64,000 bases of DNA, taken from Acephala macrosclerotiorum. Taxonomy: Eukaryota > Ascomycota > Leotiomycetes > Helotiales > Mollisiaceae. The DNA lies in the NCBI GenBank assembly GCA_014904845.1, contig MU119430.1, positions 28,039 through 92,038 on the forward strand, written 5' to 3'. The notes below the pieces were generated by a model. The model saw nothing but the letters and a program-made list of their open reading frames with translations, made no database searches and was not told where the DNA came from. Numbering within the stretch: the first letter of the stretch is position 1; every line of letters begins with the position of its first letter. The position numbers and the translations under genes were made by a program. Positions 55,478-64,000 of this stretch are shown here, piece by piece.

Positions 55478-56446
55478 CCACGACAAACAGCGATAAACTC
55501 AAATATCAATATCATTGAAAATGTCCGACTACCCCATCCGTCCACAAACGCCTCAGGCGATGCTTCATCGCCTCCCCGACAAACCAGACCCGCATCTGAT
55601 GATGGGCACACCAAACTATCAAAATTCATCATTCTCATCGAAGCATCGACCGCGGTAGTAGGGAAAGTGCAGATCGCGAAATCAGTTTCTACAGCCCTTT
55701 CCTGCCCACTCTTCCAAGGTGACAGCATGCACGAGACCTCTGCTAAAGCCGCCAAAGTGGGAGCATCGAAACGCCCAGCAGTTGTAAAAACCGATAACCT
55801 TGACGATGAGCAAACAGCTGAATCGGGAGCGAACGAAGCGCGGTACCAACGCATGTGGCTTTCTAAGATGACAAGAACTGGGCTATTGTTTCCAGAGGAG
55901 TCTCGAGCAGCTACGAAAGGCTTCTCTGGCTTCGGCGGAGCGTCATCTACGTCGACGAGCCGACGGGGTTCAAGCAGTTCTGTTGCGTCGTCATCGTCAT
56001 CTGAAGAAATTGCCTCGACATCGAGCATAGCGAGTAGTTTTATGTCTTCTGGTGCGCCGACTACGAAAGAGATGAGTAAGCCTTTCACGTTTACGTTATC
56101 TGAGAAGGAGAAGTTACGGAAGGAGAATCCGGCTTTAGTAGTCGTCACTCATCCAGAACTGGAGAAGTGGCAGAGGGATTGCGTTAGGAAGGCTGTTGGG
56201 GAGTACGGGATTGGTGTTATTTTTGTTCCGCTGTGCGAAGATAGCGAGCCGCCTGTGTTGAAGGTCTTGGACCCGAGGACCATGACGAGTTTTGGGTCGC
56301 TGGGCACTTTAGGTGCGTTTGCTAGGCAAAAGGCTACCGGCCCGAGTTTGGAGGAGGAAATCGTGTTGAGAGTTAATATTGAAGCGAATGTCGAGATTAT
56401 GATTGAGGATATTGTTGATGGAGTGCGAGAGATTATGGATGCATAG
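55478..56446 (+). CDS. Gluconokinase-like P-loop protein, start unresolved
   Basis: One plus-strand frame is open from 55478 to TAG 56444-56446, but no ATG occurs before about 55724. The domain starts KLSKFIILIEASTAVVGKVQ with IAKSVSTALSCPLFQGDSMH. This matches the beta-strand, P-loop and GDxxH arrangement of gluconate kinases, except that the P-loop lacks the usual GxxGxGK[ST] spacing. A Ser-rich insert (about 55930-56040) follows, then ENPALVVVTHPELEKWQRDC and YGIGVIFVPLCEDSE, like the later strands of that fold. The ending is VEIMIEDIVDGVREIMDA. Another frame has an ATG at 55521 (MSDYPIRPQTPQ) that would need a shift to join. Possibly a diverged or partly decayed kinase; substrate uncertain. 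Confidence 0.5.
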   Translation, partial: PRQTAINSNINIIENVRLPHPSTNASGDASSPPRQTRPASDDGHTKLSKFIILIEASTAVVGKVQIAKSVSTALSCPLFQGDSMHETSAKAAKVGASKRPAVVKTDNLDDEQTAESGANEARYQRMWLSKMTRTGLLFPEESRAATKGFSGFGGASSTSTSRRGSSSSVASSSSSEEIASTSSIASSFMSSGAPTTKEMSKPFTFTLSEKEKLRKENPALVVVTHPELEKWQRDCVRKAVGEYGIGVIFVPLCEDSEPPVLKVLDPRTMTSFGSLGTLGAFARQKATGPSLEEEIVLRVNIEANVEIMIEDIVDGVREIMDA

Positions 56447-56544
56447 ATAGGTATGTGTGAAAGTCTGAAGTGAGGCTTCAAGTCTGAGAGCCTTTTCTCC
56501 AGCGGTGGCCCCGATATTAACACAAACGAATACATTCTTTCGAA

Positions 56545-58800
56545 TTACTTCATACACGAATCTTTAGCGCTCATCCCAATGGTGATTTCACTGAAGCCTT
56601 TCCGTTCATCCCCAAGCACCTGAAAAGCCATAGCCATCCCACTCGCCACATGCCACAAAACATGACAATGCAAGGTCCATATTCCTTCATTATCAGCTAA
56701 GAATCTGACGACCACATAGCCCCACGGAGGCACATAGACAGTGTCTTTTCGAATCGGATCCACAAGGTTAAATGGACCGCCACGAGGTGGTTTTGAATCG
56801 AATGGATTGTAGTAATCCCAGCCACCTTTTCCTTCGTATGAAGCAATGACGCAGAAGTCGAAGCCGTGCTATGAAGATAAATGGGTTGGCTGAGGATTCT
56901 GTGGGGAGAAGAGAGAGGTGGAAACTTACGAGATGGAACGGATGACCGGAAGTGTCGATATTGTTGACGGTCAACTCAATCCACACAGGCTCAGCGCCAG
57001 TCCATGGAACGAGTTGGTGACTATCCCAACTCTCGCGGGTTGTGGCGACTAGTGGCAAACTTTGAGGCTCCCAAGTTGTATGGTTGATGAATCCATGAGG
57101 GCGGCTGCCCAAGCGATTTATGATCTCAATGGCAGTGTATATCATGAAGGTTTTCTCGGGGTTCGGCAATGGATCAATAAGTGGAGGGCCCTTCAAATCT
57201 CCAACATTGAATTGGATGACTTCTGTTTTATTAATCGGAGGTTGCCCAGTTGCAGAATCTGCAGCGAGAATGAAGGACTGGGTAGGTGTAAGAGCAAAGT
57301 TGGGCCTTAACCCCAAGTACCTGTAGTAATCAGTCTCAAGTTTTAGCTCCTAGAAATAGACACGTACTCATTATCCAGTTCAATCATTATCTCAGTATCA
57401 GTGTCTTGGACTTCTTTGGGCCACGCCAGCACGAGGTCCACTCTCTCTGCAGGATAAAGTACCCCAATCGAATTGACGGGATGTGAGTTCCCAACCACTG
57501 GTAGGCCTCCGTCCACTTGAATGATTTTCATTTCAGAGTCCGGTATCGTCAACGAGATTCCAGTCAGGGAACTAAAATAGAATTAGATGTGCATCTCCAA
57601 GTTTTTAGAATGAACGAAATACCCAACGTTCACTAGACGGACCCTATAACGATGATTCTTATTTAGTTGGAGCCGCGGCTTTTTTATTTCATTGCATTCA
57701 ACTGGAGCGCCGTGTGTCGCCATCGAGCATTCAAAATATCCACGGCCGTTTATGAGCAACGAATCTGGGCATGGCTAATTGAAAAGTCAGCCCCCCAATG
57801 GGGTTGCAATACCCGGGGACTAACCTCGTCGCCCATGCTTGTGCGATCCATGAAATTAGCGAGAACCTTTGCAGCAGGCCAATGATACCAATCGCCAACC
57901 AAAAACAGCAGTTCTTTATCGTACTGGTATGAGTTCTTGTCAAGAGACATCCCGGGTCTATGGATTACCAAGCCCCCGTATAATCCATCTCCTCGTTGGA
58001 CTTCAGAATGTGCGTGGTACCTGCAGCCTATTAATATATGTCTATAAACAATTTTTGATTTTAACTTACCAGAAGGTACCAGCTTGATCGCCGATTGGGA
58101 CTCGGTAAGTAAGATTTCCTCCTGGCTTGATGGCACACTGAGTGATGCCAACTGGTCCATCCATATGGTTTGCTCCTGTTGAATATATGTCAGTCGGAAC
58201 CCCGTGGAAGGCATTCCACGAAGGTCTATCATACCTCTCATATGTAGGCCATGCCAGTGAAAGGACACCTCCTCCTGAGAGAAGTTCAACACCTCGATCT
58301 CGAGAGTATCACCACTTCGAGCCTCGACTGTGGGACCAGGGAATTGATCTGGTGTTGTCAGATTGTGCTTCGCTTTCATGTCACAGGATGCAATAGCTCT
58401 CTTTCGTACCATTGACGAGAAACACGTCCTTGAGGACGCCGTTCGGAGCAATCCATGCCTTTGTGATATTCCATAAGAAGCGTCTGATACCTGGGCCACG
58501 CGACACATGATCTTCTGGATGAAGCAAAAGCTTGAGGTCTTTCGCAAGTTCTGCCGTTGTGTCAAGATCGAGCGGAGTTGCTAGGCTCGATCCTGTCGCC
58601 TGGGGAGAATGCCACTGTAGGTATAATATGAAGAAAGTGATCAGTGGCATAAAAAGAATCGTAACTGTGGAAAGCGAGAGGCAGAAACAGCCTCTGTTCT
58701 GTTCGCGAACCTCAATGTCTTGCGACTCCTGTTTCCAGCGCTCAGTTGCCAGCTCATTATCGTGACCGAGCAATGATCTGAATCCTTCTGTTGCCGACAT
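56545..58800 (-). CDS. Membrane-anchored multicopper oxidase (laccase/ferroxidase-like)
   Basis: Minus strand, about seven exons, ATG 58800, TAA 56545-56547. Residues about 38-63 (CFCLSLSTVTILFMPLITFF) form one membrane anchor after a short charged tail. The copper sites are complete: FPGPTVEARSGDTLEIEV with HWHGLHMRG, then YHAHSEVQRGDGLYGGLVIH. The third site, GHPFHL | HGFDF, is split by an intron, and WTLHCHVLWHVASGMAM closes the set. Between these are LLFLVGDWYHWPA and the central domain with IIQVDGGLPVVGNSHPVNSI. Such enzymes take electrons from phenols or Fe(II) and reduce oxygen to water. No iron permease gene is next to it, so the choice of laccase or ferroxidase is open. No lesion. 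Confidence 0.92.
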
Positions 58801-60095
58801 CGCAACGAAATCCTAGGCACGAAGGACCGACAGAGGAAGACAACAAATCGACGTTTGTTTTCCATTCCCTTTGAGAATTAGAAATCTTCCAATAGCCTAA
58901 ATGTTTCACATGCATCAGCAAACGGCGAACCCCTGACCTCATCCGACACTTTCGGGTGATACTCCGAACAGGCGCATGTATCGTGGAGCTTTGAAAGATA
59001 CGTTCGTATGACTCACACATGTGACGGCTGTTGGAGATAACTTGTGGCACCTATGCAAAGACTGTTCACTGAAGACACGGTCAGGAAGTAGCTTCACGAG
59101 TCAGTGAAGCTAGATCTCTCACCTCAACATGAGTCCACCAAGCCGGCCTGACATATCAAACAGCGTTCATCCTTTCTCAATAGTAGGTGGCCAACTTGAT
59201 ATGCCGGCCAGTAAAGTGCCCTAGTCTCAACATGTGCCGATTCGCTCCTCGCATTCCATGACGATCATCCCACTTTTGAGCTCCCTCGAGCTTCCTTCGA
59301 GCTTCCTACCACCTCCTAGAAAGATACCTCAAAATCAACACAGAAGTAACGTTCCTGAATTCTGCAGGATGCCGTAATATTGCCAGTCATTAGCACACGT
59401 GCCTGAATGGCGTCAAATTCTCCGATGAAGGCTGCTTCTTTTGCAAGAGCGGGCATTCGCGATGATGCGGTATGATGTTCTGCAAGGCACAGGGCCTCCA
59501 TAAATCCCCCAATGGACCATTAATAGGGGACCCTCTTCTCGCGAATCCCCCGCTAAAAGCTTGGCTTCGGGTACCTCGTGACCCCCCTGAATTCTTCGCT
59601 TGAAGAACCTATAACTTAGCCTGGCGTTATCGCTCCCCTGGAAGTCGGATGACCCCGCGCCTGTATCCTCGACCCCTCTTTGCATCTCAGAGCAAATTAT
59701 CTCTGGCACCTACCACACGTGTGGCAACCTTGCATGAGTGTCTGCGATGATACCGGTATTGCAGCGTGAACATCGTAAGGGTATCCCGTCAAAGCAGAAA
59801 GCACAGAACAAAGCTTTCTGAGAGGTGACAGTGATGCCAGTAACGGATAGCAGAGCATTAGCAGTGCACAGGCAGAAACAGACCAAGAAGCCCACCAGTG
59901 TGACCACTTACGTATGAGTTTCAAGATTTCGGATCTAAAGTTGGATCAGATAAGTACATTGAAGGTGTAAGCGGGTGAAATTCAATAGACTGTATGCAAC
60001 ATGAAAGATGCAGCGTGTAGCATACATCGAATAAATACGTAGGTTTTTTGTCCGCTTCTCAAAGCTCTTTAGAATTCCATCCTTGAGGCTCATTT
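58801..60095. other. Divergent promoter region between multicopper oxidase and phospholipase C genes
   Basis: 1.3 kb between two divergent genes. A minus-strand frame at 59907-59710 is hydrophobic (VTLVGFLVCFCLCTANALLS) like a signal peptide, but it has no ATG and no downstream partner. Nothing else recognised. Confidence 0.4.
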
Positions 60096-62734
60096 ATGAG
60101 GAGCACGTGGAGTATTCTATTCTCCCTCGTGTCGAATTAGTACAGCATGTGCAGCATTCCATCAGCCAACGAGCAGCTGTCTCTATTAGGTTCCTGTCCT
60201 TTGGGACGCAAATAAATAGATGATCGTCGGCACTTATAACAGCCATCACGTCGTCCTCAGCTAACCCTTCCGGAACCTCCTCTTGGTCCCCCAATTCACT
60301 AGCAAGAATGTCCAGATACCTTGCATCATTGCTAGCGCTGCCAATGCCGTCGGCCTTGGGGATGTCAAGCATGTAGTTATGCTCATGATGGAGAATCGTT
60401 CCTTCCAGCATGTAAGCGCCTTGAGTTTTGACAATATATCGTACCTGTGCTAGAATTCAAGTTCTGACTATTTTATAGTATTTCGGTACTCTAGCTGGCG
60501 TTCGAGGATTTGCCGATCCGAACGTCCAAGTCAATCCCGATGGGCGATCTGTGTGGTACCAGTAAGTGTGACACAAATCTCAATAGTTTCATGCAGCTTA
60601 CAATCGCCCAGAAATCTGACTGGAGTGACGACCGAAGCTGATTGGCTTCTTCCTTACTGGCTCAACTACCTTGGAGGGGAGGAGAACTACAACAAAAGCA
60701 TGTGTCTCTGTGCAGGTGCCAATAACTGGATTCCTACCCAGCAGGCTATGAATGGCGGTCTCATGAACAAGTGGGCGCAAATTGACACTCCTCAAGCCTG
60801 GGGATACTTTAAGCGACAAGATATCCCTTATCACTTTGCACTCGCCGATGCATACACAGTTGGAGATGCATATCATGTATGTAATTCAGCATTGGATGTG
60901 TGTGGCAAAATGGCTAATAATCTGCGAGGCTGCTATTACTTCAAATACCGACCCAAACAGATGGTTCTGGCAGGTTGGTGCTTTCGTCATTGTTCTCCTC
61001 GCCAGGGGATGTCATGAGTGAAAACGGTATTATGTTGCACTTCTGAATCATTACTTACTGTGCATGCAGTCCGGCACTATCAACGTCCCTGGAGGCAAGC
61101 AAGCGCTTGGATCTGGAGGTGTTGTTCTCGATGACAACCAAGCAAACGGTAAGCTGTCGACGCGGACGATTTTCATGCCGACAAAAGCTAAACCATCCAG
61201 GGTGTGTGGCTACCAACGTGGATTGCCTTCCTCTTCACTGGCCAGCATACGCCCAATACCTCGATGAAGCAGGTGTCGACTGGCGCTCATTCCAGAACTC
61301 CTATAATTGGGCCACCAACAGCGGTCTCTTCTATTTCGCAGCATTCCAAGAGGCAGCCACAAACTCCAGCTTGTACAAGAGAGGTCTGGCATTTGATGGT
61401 GAGAACGGGCTAGATTCTTTTAAGGCGAAGGCTGCGAATGGAACCCTTCCTACTGTCAGTTGGGTGTTCCCTCCTGGTGCTTTGCAAGAGCATCCACCCA
61501 ATACACTAAAAGATGCTTCATGGTTTATTAATCAGGTTGTTGATTCTGCTATCCATGGATCGAACTACAAGGAGACTATTGTTCTGATCAATTATGATGG
61601 TAAGTCGTGCTGAAATCATGACCACATACGTGTGTCATCTATGAAATCTAACAATTATGACAGAGGCGGGTGGCTGGGGTGATGCTGTGTATCCTCTGGT
61701 CTCTCCAGAAGGGACCGCCGGAGAATGGTTTGAGGACCCTTATGGAGAGCTGGGCTACACATTCTCTGGTCCAGGTGACTACGCACCAATGGCCTCTGGT
61801 ATAGTGGATGCTGACACCCTGTTCAGGTATCCGTGTCCCTCTATTCATCGTCTCTCCCTTCACACGTGGCGGCAAAGTCTTCACAGAGCGTGCGGATCAC
61901 TCCTCCATAATTCAGTTCCTTGGTAAGTAACTCAAGATGAAGTTGATACCTAGCCACTGATCAAGAACGATCAGAGCAATTCCTAACTGCCAAGGGATAC
62001 AATAATGTTACCACTGAACAGCTCTCTGACTGGCGACGGGAGCACATGTCCGACCTCGTCAATGCTTTTGACTTCGAGAACGTAAGTCTTCATGAACAAG
62101 AATGGAAGCCAATCGATTTCAAGCTGATACTGCACAACAGCCAGACTACACTGTCCCAGATCTTCCTCAACCTGCTTATCCCATCACAAACTCAGCTGGC
62201 CAGATTATCGGCATGTACTCTGGTTTCTGCGACATCGAGTGGACAGGCAGCTGTTCCGGCTCCGAGTACGTGACCGGCATCCCATATGGTAACCAAACCG
62301 AGGAGAATTCCCTCGTCTACGAAAACGGTTATAGAGGTGTTCGTGGTTACGTAGCAGAGGGTCACTACCTCGTCTTCGAGTCAAACGGCTACGCTCTCTC
62401 CAACCCCAACACTACCCAGAAACAGTTCACAGCCACACCGGCCGCCGCTCCTTGCGATTCTATATCTCAACGCTGGGTTCTTCATGCCCAGACTGCGGAA
62501 GGATCTACTTTCAATATCAGCAGCGCTGTCGATGGCTTGTATATTTCGCAACATTCTAGCTTGTCTCTTTCGACGAGCGGTGCTGAGGTTTATAACATCA
62601 CTTATGTTGGTAGCAGTCAGTATATATTGCAGAAGGAAAATGGCGAGTATTTGAATATACAGCCAGGAGGGGGACTTTCTTTTGACCCGACGCCGATTCC
62701 TTACAACATTTGGAGTGTCACATATAACTATTAA
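60096..62734 (+). CDS. Secreted non-haemolytic-type phospholipase C (phosphoesterase family)
   Basis: Plus strand, about nine exons, ending TAA 62732-62734. The proposed start is ATG 60096 (MRSTWSILFSLV), a signal peptide joined across an intron to AANAVGLGDVKHVVMLMMEN; this join is inference. Then ENRSFQH | YFGTLAGVRGFADPNVQV, the metal-binding start of the family, and TEADWLLPYWLNYLGGEENY, TPQAWGYFKRQDIPYHFALA, PNRWFWQSGTINVPGG (spliced), GTLPTVSWVFPPGALQEHPP and a split NYD | EAGGWGDAVYPLVSPEGTA. GGKVFTERADHSS and WRREHMSDLVNAFDFEN follow. About 200 more residues, including SQRWVLHAQTAEGSTFNISS, form a C-terminal domain. The enzyme hydrolyses phospholipid head groups outside the cell. All internal joints I checked are in frame. 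Confidence 0.9.
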
Positions 62735-63164
62735 AATAGTCGGGCTGGCAAGGAAAATGGGATTGAGATGCGCTGGATGCAGATAAGTAGAGAAGGTGTA
62801 CCGCGAGAAGGTAATTGATGTCATCTTCAGGGGTGTTGAGACTTCGAACATACCACATTCTGTTGCTTGCAGGCAGAAAACGTCTTATCGATCCTGCTCA
62901 AAGTGATTGCGCAATTGGTTACCTTTCCAGACTTTTAATCAGCTATTGATCGCCAAATTTGAGCCCCCGAAGTTGAGCGACATGACCCTGAATAGCTCGC
63001 TGCGACACTGGTTGAGAAGGAGGAATCTCGGAAGTATTGAGCCCACTCAAGCTAGTTGAGAAACTTTCGGTAATCAGATTATTCAGATAACCACACTTCA
63101 GACTGCTGATTGGTGGAAAAAGGCATCGCAGTAAGACCGACACTTTTCCTCCGCTCAGCCCACC
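62735..63164. other. Intergenic between convergent genes
   Basis: 430 bases between the 3' ends of the phospholipase C and VOC genes; nothing recognised. Confidence 0.4.
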
Positions 63165-63581
63165 TCAAAACAACCACTTCAGAACCCCCACCACATTGCC
63201 TTCAGTATCCCAAAAACTTCCCAACTCCGTATGTCCTCCCTCAATCCTCTTGTCTTGCTTCACCTTCCCACCACTCTCAACAACCTTCTTCAACGTAGCA
63301 TCAACATCCTCCACCATCAGAAAAATCACAATCCCTCCCTCTTTTCCTTTCGCAGTGCTGTCGACCCCCTCAGCTTCGTCGGATTTCATCAAAGCTCCCA
63401 TGATAGTAGAATCAGAGATCTTAAACGGATTAAAAGACTCGGGTGAAGTTCCGGGCGGAGAAAAGAAGGACCAGCCGAAGACGGAGGTGTAGAATTCGCG
63501 GGCTCGGGGGACGGAGGAGCAAGGGATGTTGAGCCAGGCGGGGGAGTTGAGGGCTGGCTTTTGTGATGTTGGTTGAGACAT
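63165..63581 (-). CDS. VOC-superfamily (glyoxalase/bleomycin-resistance-fold) protein
   Basis: Minus strand, single exon, 138 codons, ATG 63581 to TGA 63165. It begins with a short N-terminus, then the first beta-alpha-beta unit WLNIPCSSVPRAREFYTSVF with GWSFF, and the second unit IVIFLMVEDVDATLKKVVES, with GGKVKQDKR and FWDTEGNVVGVLKW. This is the paired beta-alpha-beta-beta-beta pattern of VOC enzymes, at the usual length for a single-domain member. Fold members bind a metal and act as isomerases, dioxygenases or binding proteins; the role here is unknown. No lesion. Confidence 0.85.
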   Translation of the reverse strand: MSQPTSQKPALNSPAWLNIPCSSVPRAREFYTSVFGWSFFSPPGTSPESFNPFKISDSTIMGALMKSDEAEGVDSTAKGKEGGIVIFLMVEDVDATLKKVVESGGKVKQDKRIEGGHTELGSFWDTEGNVVGVLKWLF

Positions 63582-64000
63582 TCTGGAAATAGTTAAGAGG
63601 TGAGAACATTGAGGTAGAAAGGTACCTTACTTGGGTCAAGTGAATGGTCGTTGCGAAGCTGGCTTCGAGAGACGAGCTGGTCCTTTGATATTTCTAGAGT
63701 AGTCCTTTATTTTTTTGTGCTGACTCGAAGATTCTTGCTTCTCGTAATATCTTTGTTCGATCTTTGACGAGTTTTTCGAGATGCGGTGAGGTTGAAGAGT
63801 CACAGATTGTGGTTGCCTTGTGCGAGGGGAAGAAAAGCAAACCTTAGCGCAGCCACATCTGCACCTTCCCGTCAGTTTTACACTTTCTCGATTCACTTCC
63901 AGCACCTACAGTCACCTCCGTTAAGTTCCCGTGATTTGCCGTTTTACCACCAAAAGTTACAGGTAACACTTCAAAGTTTACCCACATCTCCGCCTAATTA
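63582..64000. other. Upstream region of the VOC gene to the window end
   Basis: Promoter side of the VOC gene. An open minus-strand frame at 63636-63905 shows no motif. Nothing else seen. Confidence 0.35.

Noticed and set aside
55462..56148. 228-codon minus-strand frame opposite the gluconokinase-like gene
   Set aside because: The plus-strand frame has the recognisable fold order; this one is Asp/Leu/Val-rich shadow sequence with no motif.
59710..59907. Hydrophobic, signal-peptide-like minus-strand frame
   Set aside because: No ATG, no downstream coding partner, and it lies in the promoter gap of two divergent genes.
1..64000. A secondary-metabolite gene cluster
   Set aside because: Oxidoreductases, transporters and a regulator occur, but there is no polyketide synthase, peptide synthetase, terpene synthase or prenyltransferase backbone gene in view.
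1..64000. CRISPR arrays, operons, ribosome binding sites and tRNA or rRNA genes
   Set aside because: The sequence is eukaryotic; no regularly spaced repeats were seen, and no RNA gene could be supported by eye.

Overview
This window reads as genomic DNA of a filamentous ascomycete (Pezizomycotina). Coding regions are broken by short GT...AG introns of roughly 50-150 bases, often with CTGAC or TGACTAA-type branch sites. The protein families are fungal ones: a sterol-glucosyltransferase C-terminus, an SPX phosphate transporter, a Dal5-like permease, HET and NACHT proteins, and a Fot1/pogo transposon. The extremely AT-rich blocks, in which surviving C lies mostly in CpG, are typical of repeat-induced point mutation (RIP). 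A Leotiomycete-like fungus is my best guess, at low confidence.

Layout: 1-865 holds the 3' end of a glucosyltransferase gene. 1-9 kb then carries a decayed secreted protein, a secreted aldose 1-epimerase and V-ATPase subunit B. 9.2-17.3 kb mixes one intact FAD-linked lactone-oxidase-type gene with three decayed genes: a membrane protein, a Zn2Cys6-type regulator body and an NAD(P)-binding oxidoreductase. 18-24.1 kb holds an intact MFS permease and an M3 metallopeptidase. 24.7-31.5 kb is decayed: a pseudogene with nonsense and frameshift lesions, then an NLR-type (NACHT) gene split by a 1.84-kb Fot1/pogo element with perfect 51-bp inverted repeats and a TA target duplication. 31.6-37.6 kb is an RIP-type AT block, followed by an F-box-like gene, a small second AT block and about 2.7 kb with no recognisable gene.

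From 42 kb the sequence is again gene-rich. A six-exon dynamin-family GTPase carries a C-terminal FG-repeat tail and a Nup98-like EELR motif. An SPX/SLC13-type phosphate transporter follows. 50.5-55 kb is a second decay patch, with a HET-domain pseudogene and an MFS pseudogene, each containing a copy of the same 109-115 bp element flanked by its own 5-bp target duplication (probable solo LTRs). 55.5-63.6 kb returns to mostly intact genes: a gluconokinase-like protein with unresolved start, a membrane-anchored multicopper oxidase, a secreted phospholipase C and a VOC/glyoxalase-fold protein.

The genes do not form an operon or an obvious biosynthetic cluster. Housekeeping and transport genes are intact, while self-recognition and immunity-type genes (NLR, HET), one regulator and accessory transporters are mutated or hit by transposons. 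The most novel item is the dynamin with a nucleoporin-like tail. All gene structures are hand-read from splice signals and reading frames, and nothing was tested by alignment.
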